In this document: piece by piece, positions 9,510 through 20,807 of the stretch
How positions within the stretch are numbered: position 1 is the first letter of the stretch
Layout: each line of letters opens with the position of its first letter
Source of the DNA: Mortierella alpina
Taxonomy: Eukaryota > Mortierellomycota > Mortierellomycetes > Mortierellales > Mortierellaceae
Assembly (NCBI GenBank): GCA_029449245.1
Contig: JANATF010000017.1
Span: 248,001-312,000 of the forward strand
Direction of reading: 5' to 3'
Length of the DNA stretch: 64,000 bases
Notes under the pieces: model-generated
Seen by the model: the letters and a program-made list of their open reading frames with translations, nothing else
What the model was told of the DNA's origin: nothing
Database searches by the model: none
Translations under genes and position numbers: made by a program

Positions 9510-10465
9510 CTGAGTACTATCAAGAGAGGCCACAGCACGGAAGCACTTGAGGAGTATCATGCCCAGCTTTAAGCAGACTTCTCCCGCCCCAGTGTCTCAT
9601 TTGCCGCCACGCCAATCGCCTAGCCATCGTGTAATGCCGCCGCCATCGCGCTATTAGCCTCCCGGTCAGGTGAGCCAGCAGTACTATTCGCCTTCCCAGC
9701 ATCAGTAGCCTCAACAACAAACAGCAACAGCATCAGCATCAAGCATCAAGCATATCAATATCCGAACAAAGTCAGTCCCAAAAGCAACATCATCATCTTC
9801 ATCAAGAACAACAGCAAAAGCACCATCACATACAAGAATCATCGGATCGGAGAATGGGTATGAGCCCAGTTGACAGTTCTGGAACTACGATTGCTTGAAA
9901 CACTGGATCAAGAGAGAGGGTGTCCCAAACATGCCCTCAGAAGCAACTTTGGCCCATAAAGCCCCATCCGCCAAGACAAAGTCAGGATTCTTGTGCTCTA
10001 GCCAGTGTTCGTGAGGATTCTTTGTCGTCCGCACCAGCGGACGTTGACCTGACAGGTACAGTCATAGCTACCATCTCAGAAATCACAGCCGTTGGATCCA
10101 AGAACCCCAAAATGGTTCCAGGATCGGGAGAGAAGTTTTCTTCGCCACCTTACTACTCCATCGATAGGATCACCTCCGTTCTGGACGCGCTCGAGAGTCA
10201 TGTGTCAGAGTCCCATCAAAGATGCAAGTCCTAGAAGGTGAGCTTGGACTTTGAGACGATATTCTGTGGTCCTGAGCGCGAGCCGGAACAACAGCATCAG
10301 AGTCAAGGGCACACCACCGTCATCTACTCGATCCCAAGCTGAGGATACGATTCGAACAGCGCTCGAGAAGAGTTTCAAAAAGACGCGCTGCTTGGAGAAG
10401 GAAATGGCGCTACAGGAGCTCGAGAAAACCATCGGATATCCGCGTGTAGATATGGTCTCTTTCAC
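9510..10465 (+). pseudogene. Decayed Gln/His-rich gene remnant
   Basis: The plus strand shows protein-like but broken sequence. At 9570-9720 a Pro/Ser/Gln-rich frame carries two TAG codons where the context suggests CAG (around 9654 and 9707). After a frame change, 9715-9895 reads as a Gln/His-rich stretch ending in TGA. Segments at 9920-10234 (Ser-rich, with PPYYSIDRITSVLDALESHV) and 10283-10460 (a charged helix around LEKSFKKTRCLEKEMALQ) continue in other frames. It resembles the Gln-rich part of a regulatory protein. No domain could be named. The stops and frame changes argue for a pseudogene, although unrecognised introns could explain part of this. Confidence 0.45.
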
Positions 10466-11865
10466 ATGCATGTCCATGGGATGGTGTTATCTATGCCTTG
10501 TCCGCCACCCCCCCCTTTTTTTTACCAGTACACCCTCAAATGCCGCAATTTTGGATCCATTGCCTCATGTTTTTAGAAAGACCTCAGGTGCGCATTGAAG
10601 GATCTGGGAAAAAGCAAGATAAAGAGAAAGGAGGGCGGTTGTTTACTCTGCGCGCACGTGTGTCTGTGGCCCTGCTCGAACCATGGCCCATGGCCCAAGG
10701 TGCGGGAATGCAAGAAAACAGAAAAATGGCTGAACGCACCCGATCTGGGCATTTGTGTGACCAGATGGGGTTGTGCGGCGGGAAAAAAGGGTTGTGGTCA
10801 TTACAGTTTTATTCTGAGCACAGCGCCGTTTTCATGTGTCAAAGCTGTTGTGTCGAGCGATATGGGTGGCATGCAGACAGGAATAGCAGCGACCGTTGGA
10901 GACAAGCTGAGACGGACGGGGGGCCAGGACAAGGGGGAGAGGTGTGATAGGGCTGGGCAGAGAGAGAGAGAGAGAGAGAGAGAGGAAGCAAAGGGAACGC
11001 GGAAAGAATGGCGTGTTTGTGGTCTGGCGAAGTTGTCGTGGACGAGGTGGCCCTGACGAGAGTAGCGAGAGTGACGAGATGGACGGGAGTGGCAGGCAAC
11101 CTGGCACGAGAGTACGGCTGGATGGCTGGTGTGCAGCGTGCAGGCAGGTGCCCCAGCTCAGGCGCAGGCGCCAGCAAATGAACGCATCCAAGCACGCGCG
11201 GGGTCACCCAGGCACTAATAGGCTACTGCATATCTCGTGCCATGTACCAATGACTATTCGTTCATCTCGTCGTCTCTCGGTCTCCTTTTCCCTCTCTCCT
11301 CCTGCCCGTCGACCCTCACTCACTCTCATTGTCGTCCATTCTCTCGCCCATTCTCTCGTTCCATTCTCCCATTCCCGTGCTCGTCCATCCGCAAGGTCCA
11401 TCCGCCCCTCCTCCATTCCAACCCACCCGCCTGGCACGCCTTCCGCTCTCGCCCTGCTTTGTTCCCTTGCCAGCCCGTGCTTCCCGCGAGGTAGCGCAGA
11501 TAAGATACAACAAAGAAGAAACAAAAAGAAAAGACGCGCGCATGGCTCTTGCGCACGACCATCCGTGCATGAACTAAGAGAATAAGCGATATGCACCCTG
11601 CTCGTCCGTCGCTGTCTCTTTGCCTCTCTCTCGTCCTCAACGCCTTGACAACCCTCCCGCGCTGCCACTTGAGCCCCATTGCTCATTCGTTCATCCACTC
11701 ATTCATTCATCCATTCATTCACTCACTCGCCCACCCACCCACCATACCCTACCACCGCTCATGCACTCGCTCCTTACAGACGACCCGTCGCTGCCACAGA
11801 GAAACAAGTCGCGTCGTGGACACGCCCCAGCACCGAGATCATCCTCGCCCGAGGCGAGCTACATC
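10466..11865. other. Intergenic region and ATG4 upstream sequence
   Basis: No supported gene. It contains a (GA)n run at about 10964-10983, then a long C/T-rich region (about 11250-11750) with runs such as cattcattcatccattcattcactcactc just before the ATG4 start region. This is typical of a fungal pyrimidine-rich promoter and leader. Open frames here are low-complexity and overlap one another on both strands. Confidence 0.5.
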
Positions 11866-14800
11866 ATGGAAGAGCCTATCCCAATACGCCATCACCAGCC
11901 CTCCGTGGCCGCACCGACAGGGGCTCCTGATGATCACAAGCTCGCAAGGATAAGATCTGCTCGATCGACCATGACAGTAACATCGACAACGCCGACAACA
12001 CCAACCGCACCCACCACACCAGTCAGAGACATGGTGACGGCAGACGAGCACCACTCCAGGGACACCGTCGAGTTTTGGGCCTCTCTCTACGCTCAGCATC
12101 CCGTCTACAGCCAACAGGACCCAACGTCATCGCTGTCGCTGTCCCTGGCAGACATCTCCTCATCTGCCATCGCAGCCCTTGGATACAGGAATAGCTTGAA
12201 GCAGGAGCAGATCAAGGTCCTGCAGGTACTAATCAAGGCCGATCTGACTACAGGCGACGTTGCATCAGGAGGCTCAGGATCGAGTCGACCTCAGTTCGCA
12301 CGTCTCTCAAACAACACATCGGAGAGTTCGGCCTCCTTTGCCCTTGCAAGCCAGGCAGGATCCTTCTCGGTGGTCTTGTTCTTTGCAGTAAAAAAGGCCG
12401 ATTCCCGAACACAAGAGACGGCGCAGACACTCTGGTTGCATGCTTCCTCGATTGCAGGCACAAGAACAGCGCATGAACATCGGGAGCTTATGGGATCCTT
12501 CGCAGTCAGTCCCGCAAGCCTTGGAAGTAATGGTGTTGCGCCGTTCTATATCTACGAGACCGAAACATTCGACTATAACCAGCTGCGGGACGAGAGAATG
12601 ATGATGCTCAATCTCAGGATATATAACCATAAGGGCAAGATCCTCTCAGAGCTCTCCTATACTCTTCTTGATAACCAAGGCAATGGAGATAGTCGGGGTT
12701 ATGATGGGAACAGAGGCGGACACTGGTTGAGGAGACCGAGACGCCGGGGTACGGTCGCGACAGGGTCCGCTTCTGCCGAGCTGGGATGGGCCTCAGGACA
12801 GCTTCCAGGTGCTGCACGCCGTGGTGCATTTGACGATGGCTACGATTTGAACATTAGCCAGGGGTATCTGGAGCCTGCTATGGAGCTCAGCACATCAATC
12901 GCTACCGAAGAGCCAGACGCAGGAGAACACTTCATGCAGGCGACGTCAGAGTTCCTCTCAAAGATGGGGTAGGTGCTGCAACTATTCGTCATACCACACT
13001 TTTTTCTTACTTTTACGTGTTACCAAACTTATCTCTTGTGCCATTGTCATACTACATTGCTCGCACTATTAGGTACTGGCTATACAACTCGCGGGTCGTG
13101 CAGTACATTGCCAAAGACGAGCGCAATCGTACAAAGTCATCCTTTGCGGCACAGGATATCTGGATGCTGGGAGTGTGCTACAGGCTGCAGTCGCATCAAG
13201 AATTGGACGAAAAGGGGGGTCATGAGCAGGGTGTTTCTCTTGCTGCAGGAACCCGTTCAGCGAACGTTCTTGACTACACACACAACTCAACCCATTCGCA
13301 TCTGAAGCAAACAAGGACAAGACGCCTTGATCGGTCGAATTCCATATCACAGTGCACGGCCGTGTCACCGCAGAGATCGGCTGCAACGTCGTCCATCTCT
13401 AACCACGAAGCACAATCACACTCACATGCCAGGCATCAGTCTGCCGATAGTGCCAGCGTCAACCTCACACGATCTACAGCTCTACAGGGCGGCGGCTTGT
13501 GTGCAGTCTCATCGCAACTCCGATCGGCCTCCTCCAAGTCCGCTCCAGCATCAGCATCAGCTTCGCCCAGAGACTCTAGGTATTCTGCAGTAACATCGGA
13601 GTTATCGAATCTCAGTCTGGAATGGGGCGAGACCAATGCTTCTCTGGACAGAGTGGTGTCCGAGAGTCCAGATGAGGATCGGGAGACACATCCGCCTCTG
13701 CAGCAAGAGCAGCTACCTCCAGCTGGTGGTCGCAAGTCTGGTCGGCGAAGAATGACGATGTCGAGAGTTTTTATGCAAGGCCCTAATATTCATACCAGTA
13801 AGGGTGAGGACATCTCTGCGCTCAAGACTCTAGAGGAACCAACCGCTCGAAACAACACAGGAATGGCAGACGACGAGGCACGGTGGTCGACGCAGCAGAC
13901 TGGGCCAACCGCCTCTTTTCCTACAGCCGAACCGCGAATAGGAAACTCGTCAGTTTCGTCTTCATCTTCGACAACGTCAATGACAGCCCCCAGCACAGGG
14001 GCATCGTCGTTGGAATTTATACCCAAACTGTCGCTATCCGCCGCGGTGTCAAGGTTAAACGACGAATCGCTGGTCCGAGGCCAAGGGTCCTCATCTTCCG
14101 ATCGTAGCGATGATCCAAAGCGCGAGAGAAGGCGAAGGACTAGCAAGGTTCTGTTAATGCAAGGAAGCCATGAGACCGTTCGTTCGGAATATCCGCAGCA
14201 GGCTATGTTGTCTGCTGCATCGTCGCCTCGGCCCTCAAAGGCGACAACACCTACGCCGAGAGCCAGCGTTGCCGATGGGGGAAATGGCAATCAGCGCCAG
14301 AACAGTCCGCCTTCGCTGACCTCACCTCATTCAAGCGCCATGACACATTCAAAGGCAAACAGCATCCGGTCCGTTTCCTCATCGTCTTCGTCGCCCCCAT
14401 CCCCCACATCAGCAAAACCTATAACAGGATCTGGATCAGCACTGCGACGATCCTGGCGATCTCTCTCTCTGTCTCTGTCATCCGCAAAATCAGCCTTGCC
14501 TCTAGGTCTATCCTCGCCTTCGCTGTCCTCTAGCTTCTCGCGCACACTAGGACTTCAAGAACTGAGCATCAAAGAAGAGGGTGCAACGGAAGAAGAAGAA
14601 GGAAGACCGGGTCGCATTTCGTTGCCGGCCTCGACCACAGCATACCTCTCACTCCTGCGTCCAGGAGTTTCTTCGTCATTGATGCAACTAACGCCGGAGC
14701 AAGAGACGTTACGACAGTTCATGATGGATTTCCAGTCTCGGCTTTGGTTTACGTACCGCAAGGATCTGGCGCGGATCGAGCCCGCGTTCTATACGTGTGA

Positions 14801-16416
14801 TTCTGGATGGGGTTGTATGATGCGGACGGGACAAAGTCTGCTGGCACAAGCGTTCCTCCAATCCATGGTCAAACGAGGTAAACAGAGTCCGCCCCTTATT
14901 CAAGTCAACAGTCATGGAAGCTGCAGCACACTAATGCATGTCTGACACTTTGTATATAGATTGGAGAGCTCATCTTCCGCAGACAGAGAAGACTCAACGT
15001 CGGTATAAACGGATCTTGAACTGGTTCTTGGACGAGCCCGAACGCGAGTATAGCATCCATCGGATTGCCAAGGAGGGTTTGGCGCTTGACAAGCGGATTG
15101 GGGAGTGGTTCGGCCCTTCGACCGTGGCTCATGTTCTCAGGTATTTTGGGTTTGGTTTTCTAAGGGTGGGAAATGTGCATGCATGGGGAATGTAGATCAA
15201 ACTATGCGTGTCTATTATTATGCTGTATGTTGCAGATATCATTTTGGAATGGGAACTCCTTTTCGTTATCGCTGCGCCGGAGTCTCATTTCTCGTGCATG
15301 CATTATCATGCAATCAACTGTTCTTGATTTTATTTAGGAGGCTTTCGGAACAACATGAAAAGTGCCCATTGACGATCCAGGTCCCCATGGATGGCACGGT
15401 ACGCGTGTCGAGCATTGTGCGTGCGGCCAATGGTACAGGAGCGACAACAAAGACTACATCCGAGTCAGTGCCGGTTGCACAGGACGGGGTGTCTGCTAGG
15501 GCAGTGACGGCGGCAGTGATCAAGTGGAAACCGGTCATGCTCATGCTCCCAACGCGATTTGGACTCGACAAGTTAACAGCAAAGTATGCGACCAATCTGA
15601 AACAGCTCTTCCGCATCCCACAGTTCCTGGGCATTGCGGGCGGGCGACCTGGTCGGTCACTTTATTTTGTAGCATGCCAAGGTCAGTTGCTTGCAGCTGC
15701 TGTATTTAATTCTCTCATTTTCGCTTGGGATGAGAAGCTCCTTCTTGCTGATGGCTCTTCGTTATTTCTTTCCTATCGTTCGTGAAAATCACAATCGATT
15801 TTCAACAGGCGACGAGCTCTTCTATTATGATCCACATTTTGTCAAGCCGCGCGTTGCTCTGGAGGAACTTGGAAAGTGCCCGGCGCCTGTAAGTTTCACG
15901 CAAATGGCCTCCGCTCCTTCTTTCATTGACCTGATGACCTATCATTCTAAATATCCCTCTTTACTTCTCGTATGATGGGTACTTTTGATGAAAAAAAAAC
16001 AGACATTTCACTGTTCCGTGGTGCGCTCAATGGACATTCTGGAACTGGATCCGTCAATGCTATTGGGGTTCTTGATTCAGTCGGAGGAGGATCTGGATGA
16101 TTTGCTTCGCTGTCTGGATCGGGATATGGAGCGCGCGTATCCACTGCTGACAATCGTGGATGATCGTGAGAAGCCGTTAGCTTCACCGCCGTCATCATTA
16201 TCATCATCATCCTTGCTGGACATGGAAGATATGGATGCGGCTGTCTTGGAGGATATAATGGACAAGGGCTCGATCGCTAAGCGATCTGGCGAGAGAGAGG
16301 CCAAGGAGGAAGACGAGGAAGGAGTGGATGAAGACGCAGACATGTTTTCGGTTATGAGCTTGGACGATGACGAGGAAGTTGAATTGGAAGGGGGCGCGTC
16401 CGTGCATGTGGAATAA
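11866..16416 (+). CDS. ATG4: Atg4 cysteine protease with very large N-terminal and internal extensions
   Basis: Atg4 cleaves the C-terminus of Atg8 for lipidation and later delipidates it in autophagy. Exons are 11866-12968, 13073-14877, 14960-15140, 15338-15681, 15809-15888 and 16003-16416 (1308 residues); phases match throughout. Family motifs are QDIWMLGVCY (early exon 2), RLWFTYRKD, then DSGWGCMMRTGQ with catalytic Cys near 949, GEWFGPSTVAHVL, GRPGRSLYF, and DPHFVKP giving the catalytic Asp/His pair near 1152/1154, followed by TFHCSVVR and an acidic tail. Usual family length is 350-600 residues. The excess is a 368-residue exon 1 of unknown nature and about 480 Ser-rich disordered residues inserted after the first motif. 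Exon 1 could belong to a separate upstream gene, because its frame stops at 12972; the in-phase GT-AG join (KMG to YWLYN) favours fusion. An upstream in-frame ATG at 11761 is an alternative start. Confidence 0.85.
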
Positions 16417-16588
16417 ATGCACAGAAAGGAGACGATATGACTTTTTTTCTTTATTGTATCCGTTGGTGAGAGTTTGCTTTTTTTTTTCACGCGACGTTAT
16501 CAGCTCCGCCTCCCCCTTTTTTTTTGCCACAAGCCTCTCCAACATATCGAAACTTTTTTTTCTTTTTAAAAATCAAAGGAGGAGCAAA

Positions 16589-17509
16589 CTAGTAGACACA
16601 TGATACCATGCTGATAGACTGGCCATTGTCAAAGCCCAGGAAAGCCTCAGAACCAGTCCGGTTGCCTTGATCGGCTAAGGTTCTCATATCGACAATATGG
16701 ACGACATCCTCGCAGCTTGAAGGAGGCATTTTGTTTTCGACGTGGAAGGACAGCAGATGGTTCACATGCTCCTTGTCCTCGATGATATATTGGAACCAAT
16801 CCTCACTCGTCGGATCCACAAACCACCGATGCGGGTCGTTAAAGTCGATTTCATAAAGACCTGTGAAATAGCTGCACGGTTTCGGCACCGGGTGGTTCAC
16901 GGCGGTCCACTGAGTGGCCTGGCAGTTCAAATAATAGAACACAATGCTGGGTGTGCATGCCCTCCCGACGGCTACCGGGAACGTGTACGTGAACTCCTTG
17001 CCACTGTTGTAAGTGTGGGTGACAATGTGCGAGTACGAGTTGGAGACGGATTCTTTTTCCATAAAGATCCCAGGTTCGCCTGCTTCCGCCGAGATGGAGA
17101 ACTCAATCGTGTACCCATCTTGCGTGCTGACGGTCTGTGTATCAATGAACGTGATAGAGAGTTGACAGCTGCTGGCGGATTGGTCATTGCAGAACAAAGA
17201 GGTTCCGATCGGTTTGGCCGGATGGATCTTGGGTTGGCAGTGCTGGAATCTCCCAATGTGCCATACTGGGTTTCTTTTCATCATGGCAAAGGCCTTGAAT
17301 GCGGAGGTGTCGCCGATGGTGGACTCGAATCGTTCACGGAGCCGGTCTTCGAGCGTTTCGTTGCTTTCTATGACCTCTAACAGCAGGATGGGTCCGAGGT
17401 TGGGGTGGCTGAGGCTTGTGAGGTTTGATATCGAGCCGGTAGGTGCGCTGTAGACGATGGCCGTGGCAACAATAGCCAGCCAGATTATGGTAGCGATTTT
17501 TTTGGCCAT
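16589..17509 (-). CDS. Secreted eight-cysteine protein 1 (divergent copy)
   Basis: Single-exon 306-residue protein with a signal peptide (MAKKIATIIWLAIVATAIVYS, cleaved near residue 22) and eight Cys that are conserved in the two copies downstream, suggesting four disulfides. Shared family landmarks are a strand-rich Ser/Thr/Val segment followed by THTY and KEFTYTFPVAVGR, then DFNDPHRWFVDP, and a C-terminal block DMRTLAD ... FLGFDNGQSIS. I do not recognise a named family. The alternating polar/hydrophobic segment ending in a TFPV motif is loosely like the membrane-insertion region of aerolysin/ETX-MTX2 proteins; this is a weak resemblance only. It is the most divergent of the three paralogues. 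Confidence 0.75.
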   Translation of the reverse strand: MAKKIATIIWLAIVATAIVYSAPTGSISNLTSLSHPNLGPILLLEVIESNETLEDRLRERFESTIGDTSAFKAFAMMKRNPVWHIGRFQHCQPKIHPAKPIGTSLFCNDQSASSCQLSITFIDTQTVSTQDGYTIEFSISAEAGEPGIFMEKESVSNSYSHIVTHTYNSGKEFTYTFPVAVGRACTPSIVFYYLNCQATQWTAVNHPVPKPCSYFTGLYEIDFNDPHRWFVDPTSEDWFQYIIEDKEHVNHLLSFHVENKMPPSSCEDVVHIVDMRTLADQGNRTGSEAFLGFDNGQSISMVSCVY

Positions 17510-17607
17510 CGGTGATATGGATCGTGCTGGGTGGTTGAAAAGGAGGAGGGAGGGGATCTCTGACTGGTGAACGGCAGAACTCTTGCGTTCCTCCCCGCTA
17601 TCTCCGA

Positions 17608-17616
17608 CTTATATCC
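17608..17616 (-). promoter_or_regulatory. TATA box of secreted protein 1
   Basis: Minus-strand ggatataag lies about 100 bases upstream of the start at 17509. The two paralogues have ggctataaag and ggttataaagc at nearly the same distance, which supports it. Confidence 0.55.
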
Positions 17617-17619
17617 TAG

Positions 17620-18050
17620 GAAGGGCGAACTGGGGCTGTCCTGCAGTGCTTAGCGTAGCACACCAATTCTCACTTTTCATGAAGTACCCTCTTGAGACGA
17701 CCATGAAACTGTGGGCAGCAAGACAACCACCTGTCTTCTGACCGCGTGTCTTCACACGCCACGGCCTATGGATCGAAACGGATTTTCCTTTCTTTGCCAC
17801 AATCGCGATGACTCGGTCTGTGTATGTCTTTGTTCTGGAAACAATGGGCGTTTCTTACTCCGGAAGTTTTGCGCAAACATATCCACGTGGAGTAATCGCG
17901 TTATTACTGAAAGACCGCAATGATGCGCGTATGATGAAGGTCATCGAGAGCGATATTTGAGCAATCCGCAGTGGGGGCAGCAGCGAGGGAGATTGCAAAA
18001 AGTGTGTCTAGAAGTAAACCCTCGCTCGTTCACTTCTTCATGATCAAGGC
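17620..18050 (+). repeat. Dispersed non-coding repeat, copy 1
   Basis: About 430 bp upstream of secreted protein 1 that recurs in the same orientation at about 24330-24775. Shared blocks include tgcttag, gacaaccacctgtc, gtgtcttcacacgcc, cacaatc.cgatgact and ctccggaa. A third short piece lies at about 26445-26530. It probably represents a duplicated promoter region, since here it sits directly 5' of a secreted-protein gene. Confidence 0.65.
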
Positions 18051-18740
18051 AACTTGTTTCTATAACTGGTTATAGAACCATCGACGGCGCCATCACGTAA
18101 TGGCTGCCCGGGCTGCAACGTCAGGGGGTTCCCCACGGATAAACATGAGTCGGTTAAGACCTATGCAATGGCTATCGCGAAAAAGCCGCATGCCTTCCTC
18201 AAAGGCTGGTGTGGGGCGCCCAAAACCTAGACTAACCTGCTCAAGTTGTGAAGACCATGTACTGACATGTTGACAGAAGGCAGCGTCCCTTGTTTTATTT
18301 TACTCAGATACAATCGATGTGTCAGCTCACAAGCATTTTTGAGGCCACGGCAAGAGTTTTGCGTTGGAGGAGACACACCACACATGATGCCCACTCGAGG
18401 CTTCATGAGACAGGGTTTTGGTTGGCCTAGAAACGTTTCTTTGGGTCAGGTGGATAATTAACGCCAGAGCCGCTTTGCTTTGAGCTTTTGTCTTCCCAAA
18501 ATCGCTCAAGTCCTACTACACACACAGCGTGCCGGATTCTCAGAGCTCCAGATCAATGGGTTAATTTTAATCTTCCATGTTGATCATGACGGCGGAGGGT
18601 CTGGGACCCTTACCCATCCACCATGATGAGCATGGTAGTTGAAAATCAGTTGAAAATCAGTAGCCATATGCCATAGAATGGAAAAAGTGCAGCCCATGCG
18701 ATGGCAGAAAATTATCCTATAAGCCCTTGTTGTGCTCTTC
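18051..18740. other. Intergenic, nothing recognised
   Basis: No coding sequence, RNA gene or repeat was recognised between the promoter repeat of secreted protein 1 and the start of the tandem duplication that carries secreted proteins 2 and 3. A short direct repeat (gttgaaaatca, twice) is at about 18637-18660. Confidence 0.4.
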
Positions 18741-19031
18741 ACACTCATCTACCAGGGTCGTGCTTGTGCATTGATCGCGTAAAATTTCTCGCGGTCTAAT
18801 CAGCTTCGCCTCCTGTCATTCGCCACACGTCTCTCACTGCGCCATCATTCTTCGTACCACATCCATCTCAGGAGATATGCTTAGCCTGACGATGCCACCT
18901 TTTCTCTTCGTCTGCAGGTGGCACCACTACTATTTTTTCGTGACATGAGACCAAAAGTTATAGGAGGGAAGGGAAAGGCAGGTGGAATACTCGAATCATG
19001 ATCAGTCATGTAAAAAAAACCCCCAATTTAT

Positions 19032-19973
19032 TCATTTTACGGGCGATGGACTGTACACACATGAGACGACGCTGATAGATTGACCATTGTCAAAGCCCAG
19101 AAAGGAATCCGTGCTCGTCTGGTTGCGTTTATCTGCCAAGGTCCTCATATCGACGATCTGCACGATATCCTCGCAGCTTGTAGGTGGAGCCTTGTTCCTG
19201 ACGTGGAACGACCACAGCTGATCACCGCGATCCTTGTCCTCATAGATGTATTGGTACCAATCGTCATTTCCAGGATCCACGAAAAAACGATGCGGGTCCG
19301 TAAAGTCGATCCCATAACGAGCAAGGACATCGCTGCAGGGTGTAGACTTTGGGTCATCATTGACCTCCCAGTGAGTCCCACGACACTGAAGATAGTAAGA
19401 CACTATGCTTGGGGTACACATCCGCCCCACTCCCACAGGGAACGTGTACAAAAACTCTTTGCCATCGCTGTAGGTGTGGGTGACGGTACGCGAGGTGGTA
19501 ACGGTCGTGGACATTTTGGCCTCAAATAGCCCAGGTTCGCCTACGCTCACCGAGACTGAGAACTCGGCCGAGACCCCGTTTTGAATACTGAGTGTCTGCG
19601 TATTGATGTATTTGACGGAGAGTTGGCAGTCATTGGCGGACGAGCGGTCGCAGTACAACGCTGTTCCGATTGCTGTGGGTGCTTTGATCTTGGCCTCGCA
19701 ATGGTCCAGTTTCCATACTTGCCACCTGTGTGTCAATATCAGTGAATAGGACTTGAATGTAGTGTTGGTGACTTGGGACTCATAAAGCTGGCGAAGGCGG
19801 TCTGTGAGTGATTCCTTGCTGTTGGTCGTTCCTAGGAGCTGTACTTGATCGAGCCTTGAGTTGACGGGACCTTTAGAATTCGACTTTGCACCAGTGGGAA
19901 CACCTTGAACGATGGCCATGGCCATGACCATGGCGATGACAGTGAACCACACGAGGGTGTCAATCTTGATCAT
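19032..19973 (-). CDS. Secreted eight-cysteine protein 2
   Basis: Single-exon 313-residue protein with signal peptide (hydrophobic WFTVIAMVMAMAIVQG, cleaved near residue 25) and eight Cys in the same order as its neighbours. Landmarks: EFSVSVSVGEPGLF, THTYSDGKEFLYTFPVGVGR, DFTDPHRFFVDPGNDDW, and a C-terminal block ending in NGQSISVVSCVY plus a five-residue tail absent from copy 1. It is very similar to copy 3 at 20808-21746, with substitutions concentrated in the first 110 residues. The function is unknown; extracellular location is inferred from the signal peptide and Cys pattern. Confidence 0.8.
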   Translation of the reverse strand: MIKIDTLVWFTVIAMVMAMAIVQGVPTGAKSNSKGPVNSRLDQVQLLGTTNSKESLTDRLRQLYESQVTNTTFKSYSLILTHRWQVWKLDHCEAKIKAPTAIGTALYCDRSSANDCQLSVKYINTQTLSIQNGVSAEFSVSVSVGEPGLFEAKMSTTVTTSRTVTHTYSDGKEFLYTFPVGVGRMCTPSIVSYYLQCRGTHWEVNDDPKSTPCSDVLARYGIDFTDPHRFFVDPGNDDWYQYIYEDKDRGDQLWSFHVRNKAPPTSCEDIVQIVDMRTLADKRNQTSTDSFLGFDNGQSISVVSCVYSPSPVK

Positions 19974-20057
19974 CGAAGGTATGGATGTGAGCGGGTTAAA
20001 GGGGGGGAAGACGGTTACTGATTAATATAGAGCAGAAACTTAGCAGCGCGCTCGTTG

Positions 20058-20067
20058 CTTTATAGCC
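20058..20067 (-). promoter_or_regulatory. TATA box of secreted protein 2
   Basis: Minus-strand ggctataaag about 90 bases upstream of the start codon; position and sequence are conserved in the tandem copy. Confidence 0.6.
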
Positions 20068-20807
20068 AGGAAAGTGTGAGCCCGAACGTTTACTCCAGTC
20101 TCTACCACACCCCCAGTGCCATACGCTCACGAAATCAAGAAAGACAAGACACCAGCCTGTCGTCATTAAACATGTTCGCACGCAACAGTCTATAGGTCGT
20201 GGGGGCAGGGCTCTCTTTGCTGACCAAGTCCTGGATGTCTTGCAGAGTCATGGGCGTTTTTTCCACGTGGTGTACCAGTCTGGATGAGAAACCTTAATTG
20301 GTGAAAAAGAGCCGAGGTGGCAGTTTGGTCAACAACACCAGGGAGGCAAAAAATTGATACCTTTTGTTCGAGGTGGGTGAGCCCTTGGCCAATCGCCCCC
20401 CCATAACGCCTTGTTTCTCGGACCTGGTGACGAAAAGGAAATCAAGGGCGCCATACAGGAGCCACTGCCCAGGCACTACGAGATTCCGGATTACTAGAAT
20501 TCCTCAATGGCCGGATTTCTATCTTTGATTTGTGCGTGCTTGTGCAATAATCGCGTAAAACTGCGCGGTCTGATCGGCTTCACCCCTCCCTGTCTTTGTC
20601 ACAGCTCACGCTGCGCCATCATTTTGCGTACCACATCTACCGCAGGAGGCATGCTTAGCCTGACGATGCTACCTTCTCTCTTCGTCTACAAGTGGCATTG
20701 TCACTACTTTTTCGTGACAGGAGACCAAAAGTTACAGGAGGGGAAGGGAAAGGCAAGTGGAATACTCGAATCATGATCAGTAATGTGGAAAAAAAACCAT
20801 TTTATTT

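Larger units (their letters stand above)
18741..20460 (-). repeat. Tandem duplication unit 1 (secreted protein 2)
   Basis: About 1.7 kb including the 3' flank, coding region and promoter of secreted protein 2 matches about 20513-22190 in the same orientation. Similarity begins at gtgcttgtgcaat/gtgcttgtgcatt and ends near the shared tttgtttctcggacctggtgac block. Both coding and non-coding parts match well, so the duplication is fairly recent. Confidence 0.75.

Noticed and set aside
10839-11698. Several overlapping Ser/Arg/Leu-rich open frames on both strands
   Set aside because: They arise from GA/CT-rich low-complexity DNA, overlap each other in several frames and show no domain.
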